Below are positions 35,003-46,900 of a stretch of DNA of 64,000 nt, one piece after another (positions within the stretch are counted from its first letter, which is position 1; each line of letters begins with the position of its first letter). The notes under the pieces are model-generated. The model saw only the letters and a list, made by a program, of their open reading frames with translations. It had not been told where the DNA came from and did not search any database. The translations under genes and the position numbers were made by a program. Origin of the DNA: Phaeotremella fagi (Eukaryota > Basidiomycota > Tremellomycetes > Tremellales > Phaeotremellaceae); the NCBI GenBank assembly GCA_001599715.1, contig BCHU01000002.1, forward strand, positions 992,001-1,056,000, in the 5' to 3' direction.

Positions 35003-35394
35003 GGGTTCCGCCGGAAAGTGTCAAGTGTGAGTGGTGTGACAGTGTCATAACATACGGAGAATTGCGGCAATAGACTTTCTGTGTTTGAAAGGAATACCTT
35101 CCTCGTCTCCCAGAAGCAGAACGTAAGCCTTTGAACTACTGTAAGCAGACGTTTTTCAAAGGGATGAGGAAGGAACGAAGATCAAGTGAAGATCTTTTAA
35201 TCATGGAAACAGGCAACTACGAGTACAAGACCACCTTTGAAATTGGCTGATGGTGGCGTGTTCAGTATCATAGTGGAGCTCGTTCTCCAGGCTCATATCT
35301 CCAATCGCAGCAAATAAAGTATCGGATCACTTTGACTTACTATTTCATTCCCTGTGAATTGTCCATCTTCTCATCCAACTCAACAGCAATTATA
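35003..35394. other. Divergent promoter interval, EI24-like gene / permease
   Basis: About 390 bp. It contains copy B of the dispersed element (35034-35075), close to the minus-strand start. No clear TATA box for the permease. Confidence 0.5.
35034..35075 (+). repeat. Dispersed intergenic element, copy B
   Basis: A short palindrome TGACAGTGTCA (35037-35047) is followed by ACGGAGAATTGCGGCAATAG (35054-35073). Order and spacing match copy A at 23001-23050. It sits 100-140 bp upstream of the EI24-like start on the opposite strand. Confidence 0.7.
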
Positions 35395-37777
35395 ATGAGT
35401 ACTAAATGGTATCCGAAACAAGATCCAATCGTCGAGGAGATCTCCTCACCTCAATCAAATGCTTTCACTGATGATAGCCTCAAAAGTCCCACCTCGAATA
35501 AAGCCAGTACTGAGGATGACATCAAGGTCAAATTCAAGCTCTTCAGTCAGTTATCGGTGAGGATTCCCTTCTTCGGGAGATGAGGTTGAATACTCGCTTA
35601 TTGGTTATGATAGAATCTATTCGACATGGGAGTCGAAGCTAGAGGTATTGAGCGAGTTCCAGAATCTGAAAGATCTAATCAACACTCTCTCAATCTTATG
35701 GTATGTGAAATGAAGCTCCTGACGGTGTTGATTGAAAATTTCTGATAAGCCGTCTCAGATTATGTGGATCTCTTGCAACTCTGTTGTAACAATCATACCT
35801 ATCGGTAAGTAGTCATGGCGTAATTTACGGTGCTGCACACTTCGATATCATGTTAATCGTTTTCTTAGGTATGTTGGGTCAAGCGTACTACAATCTCGAA
35901 TTCAAATACGTGGTTACGTGTATCGTAGCCTTCTCAGCTCTATCATCAGCAGCAGTAGGTTTCATAGCCACACTAGGTCCAAAAACAGGTTTAAGAACCA
36001 TGGTAAGGCCGACCCACATCCGTTTCTCAAAGGTAATCCTTTATGCAGTTGCTAACGAAAATCGCTTGCTTAGGTGATAACAAGGTATTCCGTTGGTTAC
36101 TTTGGTGGATCGATTTTCGCAGTTTTGAACATCTTGACTCAACTTGGTTTCGCAATTATTGCAGTCATCCTCGGTGGTCAAATTTTGAACAACGTTTCGA
36201 ATCGAATCCCGCTAGTCGTCGGAATCGTCTTGGTCGGAATCGTTAGTTTGATAGTTTGCTTCTTCGGTTATTCAGTGTTACATCAGTGGGTATTTATGAT
36301 ACATAAATTAATTTCAGGTCACAGACTGACTTGAAGGTAGCTATGAACGTTATGCTTGGATAGGGATTACTGTCATCTTTGGGTTGATGTATGGTTTAGC
36401 AGGGAAACAGGGATTCAATCTTGACTACGTGCCACAATACTCGTTCTCCAGTTTCTTGTCGTTTGGAGCAGTCGTTTTCAGTGCTGGAGCTGGGTAAGTT
36501 AACATCATCTCCTTACCACAATTAAGAAAAGAACCAAGTCCAACTGACTGTCGAACAAGTTGGGCTCCTATAGCTTCAGGTAAGGTGGATAAATGTCTAT
36601 GAAAACCATTTGTGGCATCTGACCCAATCTTAGATTTCAACGTTAAACTACCAGCTGATATCAGCAACATGAAGCTGTTCTGTATGACTTGGGTGGGATT
36701 GATGATTCCCGTAGGTTCTTCTTGTGAATGTTACATATAGTTGGTGTTCTGATATCATTCATTGTATAGTTGGTTTTTGTGGAAACCCTCGGAGCATGTT
36801 TGATGATTGTACCGATTTACGCCTCAGCGTACGCAGAAGGAGATGCCATCGATGTTATATCCAAAGGTATGAGTGCAGTTATTCCATTCGAATGGAGAGT
36901 TCTACAACTGATCAATACACTATTCAGTCTTTGAACCATGGGGAGTTGGGGGAAAAGTGTTGTTGTTTTTCTTAGCTTTCTCAGTTATCGCCAATAACAG
37001 TAAGTACATCGCCTATACCAGAAGCTCATAACCTCCAGTTCCAAACACGTATTCAGCGGCTCTATCAATCCAAGCATTATATCCCATCATGGAAGAAGTT
37101 CCTAGAGCTATTTGGTAGGTAGATAATTATCTTCAATTTAGGTGAATTTAAACTGACATTTCGTTCACAGGACAATCGTCGTCTTTGCGATATACACTCT
37201 AGCTGGTGTTTTCGGTAAACAGAGTTTTTCGTTGTTCCTAAACAATTTCCTAGGAGTTCTGGGATACTGGATATCGTTTTTCATTGGTATGCCCCTGTGA
37301 GAAATAACAATTTGTAACTGAACAATATAGTTATCGTCATGACGGAACACTTCATTTTTCGTCGATATATGTTGAAAGGCTACGATCTCGAGATATATGA
37401 TACTTGTACGTCAAGGAGTTTCTTGTACCAAGTCGTGAAGGGACAAAAACTGATACCAAAGTAATAGATAAACGTTTACCTATTGGATTTGCTGGAATTT
37501 TGGCTGGTTGCGTAGGGTCCGTAGCTGCAGTTATGGGTATGACGGGTGAGTGAATCGTTAGGCTTCAAGTATCGTCTGACGGGAAGTAGAATCTTGGTAC
37601 ATCGGTCCAATAGCTAGACTGATCAACGAATCAGGAGTTGATCTGGGATTTGAGCTAGCGTAAGTGTCTACTCTCTACCTTGTTCTAGATTCACTGACAG
37701 CGAACTACAGTGCTCTTGGATCTTTTGTCGTTTACTTACCATTGAGATATCTGGAAATTAGAATGTTTAAACGATAA
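35395..37777 (+). CDS. Purine-cytosine permease family (NCS1) transporter, FCY2-like
   Basis: Plasma-membrane importer of nucleobases by proton symport (family knowledge). The hydrophilic N-terminus MSTKWYPKQDPIVEEISSPQ leads to GVEARGIERVPESERSNQHS, the conserved entry of the PCP group. About twelve membrane segments follow, such as YVVTCIVAFSALSSAAVGFI, SIFAVLNILTQLGFAIIAVI, LMIPLVFVETLGACLMIVPI and LPIGFAGILAGCVGSVAAVM. SVGYFGGSIFAVLN and FSVIANNIPNTYSAALSIQA match the family's substrate-site helices. Roughly twelve introns interrupt the frame. The end is PLRYLEIRMFKR. It is convergent with the small tail-anchored gene. Substrate (cytosine, adenine, hypoxanthine) cannot be fixed from sequence. 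Confidence 0.88.
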
Positions 37778-37978
37778 AACAAAAACAGAACACCTGCAGA
37801 ACTGTCATCAACTTTGTCCAAGTAATTTGAATATCGGATTGGTGATAGACAATACATGTTCGTAGTGTAGTACATGTAAGATAGTGTGATTGTAGTCGAA
37901 GTGTCCTGAGCGAACAAAACCGTCTGTCACAGAGATCGCAACCACCTCTATAATTACATTGAAAGTCCTTCCATCCCT

Positions 37979-38601
37979 TCATTTCCTACATTCACCTCTA
38001 CTAGTCAAAACCCAAACCCACAAAGAAACGAAAGCAACGACCAAACCCCCAGTGACATATTTCAAAAACCCCAAATCACCTGAAAAAAAAGACAAATCAA
38101 TCGTCAGATTATCAAAGAAGAAGAGACAAAAAAAGTCAGCACTCACCGGCAACCTGAGTGTTATCATCAATACCACCAACCGAAGCCAGTGACGATTTCT
38201 GACGTTTAATACGTTGAGTATCGACAGTCACAAAGATCCTAGCAGGTGGATCAAGGTCTCTCAAAATGTCCCAAGTCTCAGGTCTGATTTTCGTCCATCT
38301 CTGAAAATGTTTTTCAGTGGCTGTAACGAGTGGAATCAAGAGATCGATATCTGTATGTTCGTATGGTGATAATCTCGGGAAAAGGTTTTGCACGTATTCT
38401 TGAGTTTCCTGATTGTGTTTGTGTTAGATTAGGAGGGGATGGATTGCTAGGACATACCTCGTAAGTCTGTTTTAAGAGTCCCGTTATATCTTCCCTTGAA
38501 CCTGTGTTGTTGTTTGGAAAACCTAGGAGGAAGGTATAAGCTACTAGTTGACCTTTTGTTTTTGTTTGTATTGGTTCGTCGGGTAAAGTAGCTGCTGTCA
38601 T
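37979..38601 (-). CDS. Small tail-anchored protein of unknown function
   Basis: Three exons: about 38601-38459, 38409-38147 and 38077-37979. The N-terminal part (MTAATLPDEPIQTKTKGQLV; AYTFLLGFPNNNTGSREDIT) is soluble. The middle has ERYxx-like helices (LIPLVTATEKHFQRWTKIRP) and IFVTVDTQRIKRQKSS. The last exon adds one hydrophobic helix (FLKYVTGGLVVAFVSLWVWV) and a short basic tail, the signature of a C-tail-anchored membrane protein. The last intron has a GTGAGT donor and a T-rich tract before CAG, and its removal is needed to join the anchor. No family recognised. It lies 240 bp downstream of, and on the same strand as, ULA1. Confidence 0.65.
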
Positions 38602-38843
38602 TTTGATTGTTACTGTGTTTTAAGAGATGTAGTTGTGGAAAGTGGATTGGAATTCATACTGCTCCATGGAATCGTCATTGCCGAAATGGTAAGCCGAGTT
38701 TTTTGTTATTGTTATTGTTTGCTTATTCCGAAACTTCATCTAACTTATAGCTACAAACAACACCGTACTGTATATACACTCATCCCAAAATGATCAAATC
38801 TCTCATAAAACTATCTATCATCGTTAACACCACACCTCCCGCA

Positions 38844-41132
38844 CTAAAACTTGTATTTTTCCATTGAACTCTTGATCAAATCGACGATAACAGTATTATC
38901 TAAAGGTGTATATTGACCGGTAACAAGTTTGATAGTTTCCTGAGCAACGATCCCACCCAAGAAAGCAGCTGTCGTTGGTAAAGTAGAGAATCCTCCTCGA
39001 ACGCTGTATTTCTCATCAGCCAATCTTTGAACGCCAATCACTCACATTTCGGCAATACTTTCAATAATCTCATCGTTATCTGCTAAAGGCTTTATTCCAG
39101 ATGAAGTCAAAATTTGGGATAAGATAGCTTGGATTTGGATTTGATCTTCTTCGACTGAGTTTGTTGATCCTGGCCAACGATTTTGGGTCGAGAAAAATCT
39201 TTCTGAAGATAGGAAAGCGAGATGAAGAGCTAATGGTAAAGTTGGTGAACTATCTTCCGAGAATTCGTTGACTGAATGTATGATGTTAGTTGACTGAAAC
39301 ACTGTAATTCTCATTAGCAACTAACCAATCGTTTCCTTCAACAACCCCTTGACCTCTTTCCCTTCTCTAAATGCATTGCCTCTGACAACTCCAACTCCAC
39401 TTGCGTTTTTGACGAAATTCTCAACCTCCTCGTCGGGTATCGTATCGCGTCCCAAACCAATAGTCTCGAGGACCCCACCGAGAATAACTCTGAAAGCAGC
39501 GAGATCAGCGGATGCCTGCGAACGATAGAGATTTTGTAAAGCTATATAAGAAGTTGTTGACGAATGCATATCTGGCAATGTTGGGGATGTCGGTAGAAGG
39601 TTTGAATGTTGTAAATAGATTCCTAAAGTGTGAAGTAGGATGTGAAGATTTTTGGACTGAATGTTAGCATGGACAATTGGATCGACTTACATTTCGTGAG
39701 ACGTTTTGAACTGAATCAATGAGAAGAAGTTGTTGAATCTCATATGGCACCTGGATATGTTAATCCGATGTCGAGCACACAGACTTACCTCAGATGTCAT
39801 CCAAACCCTATAAGCCTGAGCAACAGCTTCATCAAAATTCTCCTCATCGCCCTTGGTTCTATCACCACTAATGAATTTCTTGAATTCAGCTTTCTCCTCG
39901 GAAGTCGAAGGAGCCTTTCCACCGTACTATAGCAATGTCAATGACGTTTCCCGAATATAGCAAGGATACAAGGACCTACAGACTCTTTCCATAAACTCGC
40001 TGCTCTGACCAAAAGAACAACCCAGGGGATATGTGAATGTTCCATACTATCCATTGCAGAGAGATCCAATGAACGCGAGTAATTTTCTAGAGATGGGAAA
40101 GGTTGATCGATTCTTAGTGTATGAGTAGTATCTGGATGAGTATCGACCACTATCTATGGGTTAGCTTGAAATCCATGACCAATTTCTATTTAGGACATAC
40201 CGCAATGCTCTCGCAATTGAATTTCAACTCTTCCGATGAAACCTGAGTTTCTGATTGCAATCAATGGGATATCAGGTGCTCCAACTGTCGAAGACGCTAT
40301 AGAGTAGATCAGATATCTATCCATGAGAGTAAGCAAGTTCAAATCAAAAACTTACTCTCCCAAAGTAGATCTGCCAATTGAAGCTCCAACGATGGACTGA
40401 TATTCGAAGCGATGATCAATGTGAATGAAGTGAAAAAATCAGGATCTGAATTGATGAGTGTTGAAGGATCCTGAAAGATATCGTCAGCAAGCCAATCAAT
40501 CAACCTAACCTCGATGCAACTAACTTCAACACGAGCTTCTCCTTGAACAGATGGATTTAATTCTGATAAATATCTAAAATGATATCAGCACTTCCTTCAT
40601 CAATGATCAAAACCCTAGACTCACTTGACAGCTTCAACTGCGATACTCTTACCCAACGAATCGGGATGAAGGAAGAAATTGGTAGCGACGTCATGAGATT
40701 TGGTAGGTAGTTCTGAGATTATGGTGAAATGTTGAATACCTTGATATTTTCATGAGTAACGTGCCCTTTCTCTGATGGAAATGAAGACTTACCAGGTAAA
40801 ACCAAATTCTTTAGCGCTTGACATCCAGTCGCATCACATCCTATTAATAGGATACGAGCTGATTCTAGTGATTTCTGACCTGCTGATGCCCACAATCTGT
40901 AGATTTGCTTCAGTCAAATAATCCCCTTCCACGAGTTGGTAGATTCAAGTTAAAGCAGAAATGATGACTCACCGAAGCTGTCTATCGTATCGTCGAGTCT
41001 TTGCGTCAGGTCTATGACTATAAAGCGATCATCGTTAGTGGGTTTCTAGACATGTTGGGGGATTCAATCAACTCACGCAGGTATCGGTTCTAGATTGGTC
41101 GTTGCTGAAACGACATCTATGGAATCTTCCAT
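38844..41132 (-). CDS. ULA1: NEDD8-activating enzyme E1 regulatory subunit (ULA1/APP-BP1/NAE1)
   Basis: Partner of UBA3 in the heterodimer that activates NEDD8/Rub1 for cullin modification. The N-terminus MEDSIDVVSATTNLEPIPAH leads to the E1 signature TRRYDRQLRLWASAGQKSLE and the nucleotide-fold start SARILLIGCDATGCQALKNL. As expected for the regulatory half, no catalytic Cys domain of the UBA3 type is seen. The C-terminus EIVRGGFSTLPTTAAFLGGI and VAQETIKLVTGQYTPLDNT is diagnostic, and is obtained by splicing out 39042-39001. About ten introns. It ends SSMEKYKF. Confidence 0.93.
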
Positions 41133-41511
41133 TTTAGCGATCTTAGTTGGACGGGAAGAGGTTGGTGAAAGGGTTAATGGCATTGGCTGGGTGCTGCCAG
41201 TGTGTAGTTAGGAGAGTTGAAAGGGGGCAATCTTGTTGCCTTTGAAGTTTTTATGAATGGATGTTGATGATTACAAGTTGATTGAGCTTTACTTTGGTGA
41301 TCAACCGGTTATTGGCGAATTGGCACCTTTGTCATCAGAGTTCAGTTCAGATTCAGATGAATTTGAAGGTAGCAATGCAATCAACTAAATCACTATACAT
41401 AATTCCTAATGTACTTTTTCTATGTATCTATAATGGAGGAAGGCACAATAATAATTAAAAGAAAAATCAAATCAGAAAATAAAACGACATCAAAACCAAA
41501 CCGATCACATT
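41133..41511. other. Intergenic region between ULA1 start and APD1-like stop
   Basis: About 380 bp on the same-strand path: ULA1 promoter and APD1-like 3' region. AT-rich near 41390-41500. No gene or structured element seen. Confidence 0.5.
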
Positions 41512-43000
41512 CTACCATCCCAAGAACCCTTGTCCTTCCTTGACGCATTTTGCGGATTCCGACGTAGGTCTGATGACACCTACAGCGTTTCTTAGCAGAC
41601 CTGGAACGACTTGTCCACGAAGGATAGTTTCTTCGACAACTCTTGGGATTTCTTGAGGTGTAACACGACCATAAGAAAGGTAAGCACCTGATGGGAAAAG
41701 GATCTATAACAAGGATCAGATGAGTGATGCGTTCTCAAGGATTCGTCTTGAAAAAGGTCGGAAACTTACAATCATTACACCAGCATAACGATGACCACCG
41801 AGATGATTGATGTTGAAAATTCCAACTTGACCTCCCTCACCACCTGACACACCTTCAATCTCACCGATTCGCTTTCCAATTTCCTTTTCACGTTCTTCTT
41901 CTGTTCCTTGGAGTTGTTCCAAGGCAGGTCCAGTTAGATGAGTGAGTGAATCACCTGTTTCGTCGATATCTATCGAATGTTTGGATAGGGTTGTATGTAA
42001 AGCGGCTCGAAGTAATGGCGCTGCGATATGACATCTTTTGTCACGACGTTTGTGCGAACCTTGAGTTTGTTAGATATGATTTAAACCCTCAATTGACATC
42101 ACTTACAAAGAAGAACAATTGCACGATAAGGTAAGACCCAACTACGTCTCCTACCAACCCCAGTTTCGTCGTTTGAAGAAACCCCAGCTCTACCTAATTT
42201 ACCGTTCAAGACACCATTCCAAAGTTCTTCAGCACCTTTCAAAGAATTCTCCACTTCATGAACAACTTTCCAATCGGGGAAGACTAACACTGTTTGATCT
42301 TCTGGATCATCAGATTGAGAAATAAGAGATGATGAGTAGAGTGAGGGTGGAGCTTGTAAAGGTTCAGTCGGGAGTTTTGAGGGAGTTGGGAAATTTGATT
42401 TTGAGATGTAAGGTGGTAGATTTGATGTAATTTTCGCTGGATCTGGCAGATTCAATGAGGAATGGTATTGATAAAGTTGATGTGAGAGGGATGATTTCTC
42501 GTCCTAGAGTGATTGTTCAGATGTCAGGTTCTTACCTTGAAAGTCTTGTACTTACCGTATGATCACGTTCCCAATCGCTTTTACCTGTTGATACTATAAC
42601 AACACGACCTTTTCCACCTTGACCAGATCCAGCGAGTTCAGATTCCCAATCTGTGTCAAATCCAGCAGGTAAACTTCCAAGATCACCGTAATGTTCTTCG
42701 ATAGCTGCTTGATACTTTTCTTCATCGGGGATATAAGCTTCAGAGATAAACCCAGCAGATGGTTCAGAGTCTTTTAGATCATTCAGATTAGTTCTAGTAT
42801 TGACTAAAGAGTACAAGATACATACCTGCACAAGGTTCTTCGCAAGTTCTACAATCTGCTAGTGAAACTGGTACATCGTTCTCTGCTAATGTTTTGGCTA
42901 GGTTGGCATAAGATTCTACTCTTTCTGGAGCATGATGAGAGGGTGGTAATGAACCCGAAGTCGTCATTGAACCGAAGGCTTTGGTTATTTTCTTGAACAT
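41512..43000 (-). CDS. APD1: APD1/AIM32-type sucrase/ferredoxin-like protein
   Basis: Thioredoxin-fold [2Fe-2S] protein related to yeast Apd1, linked to redox-drug tolerance and actin-patch distribution (family knowledge). Start MFKKITKAFGSMTTSGSLPP; the early Cys motif is LADCRTCEEPC. The middle carries VVIVSTGKSDWERDH and the spliced C-terminal domain includes KRCHIAAP. The cluster ligands expected from the family are the His in FNINHLGGHRYAGVMIILFP and the upstream Cys pair. It ends YGRVTPQEIPRVVEETILRG then a Cys-containing tail. A signature of the group is H-x-G-G-H-R-Y-A-G followed by P-x-G-x-x-Y-G-R-V, both seen. About five introns. TATATAAA lies about 90 bp upstream of the start. Confidence 0.88.
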
Positions 43001-43086
43001 TATTGTTGTGGATGAATATGAATAAGACGAAAAAGAATAAGAATAAGGGGGGAAAAAGAACAAGAACTGCGCAGAGAGTTTTACAG

Positions 43087-43094
43087 TTTATATA
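43087..43094 (-). promoter_or_regulatory. APD1: TATA box candidate for the APD1-like gene
   Basis: Reads TATATAAA on the minus strand, about 87 bp upstream of the ATG at 43000. Strong match and sensible distance; no transcript data. Confidence 0.55.
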
Positions 43095-43563
43095 GTAAGC
43101 ACCGGGAGATGTCCGAACCCTGACACCTATCAGCTATCAGATTAGAAAAGTAAAGCTGAAAAATCAGCCGAGCAACACCGTAAGCGATAGCGACAAAAGC
43201 TAAAATCTATAAGCTATAAGCTTCTAGGAACTCATTCGATGCTGTGTTGTGGAAGTCAACAGATATAAGATGAGAAATCAACAACGAATGAGACTAGCAA
43301 GGTAATGTAAAATGGTCCATTCATTTCTCGCTGAAACTCAAATCCTCGGTTTTCCAAAAGCCCGTGCATGTGAAGAAGAAACGTGATAGCATGATGTCGC
43401 TGTGATAGCACGATGACGTTCGTAACATTGTTGAATATCTGTAACTCGTTTGTCCAGGTTGCGCCGAGTTTCATGCTGATCATATGCTGAGTGCACCGGT
43501 TCTGAGACGACAGACTCTCAACTTCGAGTCTGAACTCCTCAACAGCGAGCTGAAAGGAAATAA

Positions 43564-43748
43564 ATGCTAATCCCGCAAATTTCCGTGTGTTAGCAATGTG
43601 ACACCATAAGAATCCAGAAAGAGGACATGCCAGAAAGTCTAATGCCGCAAATGTCCGTGTGATTTAGCAATGCTGCAGAATCAAGGAAGAAAACAAGAAA
43701 AGTCTAATGCCGCAATTCTCCGTGTGATAACATTAGCAATGTCGCTGC
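43564..43748 (-). repeat. Dispersed intergenic element, three tandem copies (C1-C3)
   Basis: Three diverged units at about 43564-43605, 43636-43678 and 43700-43748, with a period near 68 bp. Each reads, on the minus strand, ACATTGCTA or CATTGCTA, then ACACGGAxAxTTGCGG, then CATTAG. C3 contains ACACGGAGAATTGCGGCATT, nearly identical to the cores of copies A and B. Spacers between units are AG-rich and unrelated. It lies in the middle of the APD1/GEF divergent promoter. Confidence 0.75.
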
Positions 43749-43994
43749 GGGAGCAAAATGAAGCTGTGTAGTCCTGAATGGGTGTCTCACCCCGTAACTT
43801 AGTGGAGGCAACAACAATGTCAGAGTTAATAATCTTGGTTTAACAGATACACAATATTGTATATATATATCCATACATATACGTTAATTGAATATCAAAG
43901 AAGGGTGCCATAGAGATCAGGATATCTTTATATGCACCAGTGGATTGATTCACCATTTACTCCAGTTCAACTGAAACGGTGCAACTAGCCGCCA

Positions 43995-46900
43995 ATGTCG
44001 TTCAATTCACCACCTCCTCCTTGGTCGGCTTCAACTTCATCATCCGTTCAAGCTCAGCATCCACCAATAGACTCAGTCAAAAGACATGAGACACTATCAC
44101 ATCTTCCACCAGGAGCTCTTCCACCTTCGATACCAGGCTCACCACCACCTGCACCACCCCCACGACCAACAACCCAATACTTTGATAACAACTATCAATA
44201 CCAATCTTCACCGAATGTTTCGCGAATGAGTTCTTATGGTGGATCTGTCAATTCTCATTCAGGTCATCCTCAGTCATCTGCAAACCCATCCGGAGTCTCA
44301 GAATTTGGCTATCAAACGGTTCAACCGCAAACTCCTGCGTCATCAACTTCAAGAAGACCACTTCCTTTACCCCAAACTCCTGTTTCTGCGTCCTCATCCT
44401 CGAATGGATTCTCATCGAATTCTCACACCAACGGAACTGGTAGTATGAATCGACAACGTTCTCTTCCAGTCCCACCTCCTGTTAACGAACCATCAAAAGC
44501 TCCTTCGCCGCCAGCTAGACCTTCTCATCGTGCACTGCCAACTCTCCCACCCATTCCTCAAGCAGTTGCTTCGCCATCAGTTTCGAATAATCCCTCAAAC
44601 GGCTCAACCTCAATTCAACACCACAACATCACTCAAACACCTCCAGCACCTCCACCTAGACCTCGACCTTTACCCACACCTCAAACTTTGACGGGAAATC
44701 CCCCCAGTACGCCGAGCTCACCTGGACAAGGGTATTTCTCAAGCCCTGCCAGACGGTCTAGCGGCATTCGTGAGAATCACGAGGGAGAATCTAGATTTTA
44801 TGACTCACCCACATCACTTCGTACGCCCGCTACACCTTCTTTCGAAAATACGAATTCAAGCTTCCCAGGTCAAAAATCTTTACACTCTCCATCAAGACAG
44901 TCATCAACCGTTCATTCAATTACTGAATCAAGTTCTTCATCGTCGTATCGATCTCATAGAGAAGAGAGCGGACCTACGAGTTTCGAAGGTAGCTATCAAG
45001 AAGATGGATCAAGGCCTTTGGCCACACAGGAAGAAGAAGATGAGGGTACATACACTGGAACCAATTACAAGGATTTGTCGTCCAAGTTGAATTCTATGAC
45101 AGTTGGAGAGGGATCGATTTTGGATAATAGGACAACCTCTTTTGATCCGATAGATCGACGAGGAACGCCTACTCAGAGCAATTGGGATTTGAAACCTCCG
45201 CCAGCTTTGAGTGTGGAAAGTGATGGTACAAGTACGATTGGTAGTCGTCGACAAGCCAGCTTTTCAACTGTAGCCGCCGACGGATCCACCTCGATAGCTA
45301 TGCCGACACCGAACATCAATTCTCGAGCTTCATATCAAAATTCTCTCGCAAACTCCGCATCTGTGGAATTCCCAGTTCCTGTTCCGCATCTTGGCGTCCC
45401 AAGTGGGAATCATGGTTTAAGCAGTCTTTCTAATGAATACGAAAGACCCGGTGTTACACGGAATAGTTCTTCTGCTAGTGCAAGTACTGGAGTTAGCTCT
45501 ACTGGTGTAGTCAGAGCTGAAGGTATAGATGCTTGGCGAAGGGATCAGAATATGCAAGCTTCCCCCAACCCCAACATGGGACATCAAAATTCATTCAACT
45601 CACATCGAAGTTCCTACGACAACGGATCTATGTACAATGACAGAAATCCTGCACCTCAACGTCAAAGTTCAAATACCTCTTCGTTGAGGCCACCATCGTC
45701 ACGTCACCGTGGTTCAGGTAGTCACCAAAGACGTTCAATAGAACTCTCACCATCCTGGAACCAGCAACAACAACAACCTTCTCGATGGGTACAGAATAAA
45801 TTGTTGTTACATCAGGCTGAAGGTGGTGATGGTTATTACGACGATGGGGAATCTTTTATCTCTCAGCAACATAGACGAAGAAGTAATATGGATGGTAGCC
45901 ATTGGGATGGAACTGAAGACGACGGTGAATACGATTGGGATGAGAATTATGATGAAGATGGTGATGGAGGTGAAGTTGAGGAAGTCGATGAGAAAACATT
46001 TTTCCAGCCTGCTTATTTGAGTGAAACAGCTCTGAGGTTAAGGGATGAAGTGGTCAGAAGCAGGCATATCAAGGCGGGTATAGCTTGGGAAGGGAGTTTT
46101 ACCGGCAAAGATTTGGTCGTAAGTCGTTTCGTATTTGGGTTGATATTGACATCACTCTCAGTCGACAATCCAGTCTTTCCTACCTATCTATACACGCGAT
46201 AACAATCATGATCGTCGATTCGCTCTAATGGTAGCCCGCTCTTTACAGAATCAGCTGTGGTTTGTTGAAGTTGACTGGGATGTTAGACCATTGAGAGATT
46301 CGTCCGAAGATGTTTTCAGATTCATGGGAGAAATGGAAGGTATGGCTGGTGGGGCCGATGGTATCTCTGGTGAACTCCCCACTGGGTTGATGACAATGGC
46401 GACATCGTGTTATTCACCCAGTTGTCCACGAGATAACAGTTGTTATTCATGGAGGTGTCCTTACAAGGCAAAACCGTCTTCCTTCCTTGACCCCAAATCG
46501 CTTTCGGTTATCGACAATTCGTTCAATGTCGCCTCTGGATCAGCTGGTTCTGGTTCCGGTACGAGAGCTATTCAAGCTACTGAAGTACGTCAGAAGGTCG
46601 TCAAAGAACCTAAAGGGGATTGGCAGCAGGAGATAGATCAAAGGGTTCTGAACGATATGACGGAAGATCAAAAAACTCGTCAAGCTTTAATCAGAAAAGC
46701 CTTCACCGATGAGATAGCATACGAAGCTGATCTAACCACTCTCGCTCGAACTTTCATAACACCTTTAATTCACCATAACCCACCCATCATATATTCTCAA
46801 ACCAGATTGGAACAATTCACAAGAGATGTTTTCGGTAACGCCATGGAACTACGTCAATCTTGTAGAAGATTTATTGAGAATTTCGAAATTCGTCAAAGAG

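Larger units (their letters stand above)
43001..43994. other. Divergent promoter interval, APD1-like gene / Rho GEF gene
   Basis: About 1 kb. On the APD1 side a TATA box (43087-43094). In the middle, three tandem copies of the dispersed element (43564-43748). On the GEF side an AT-rich TATATATAT tract (about 43860-43870), 125 bp before the start. The minus-strand frame at 43256-43483 looks fortuitous. Confidence 0.55.
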
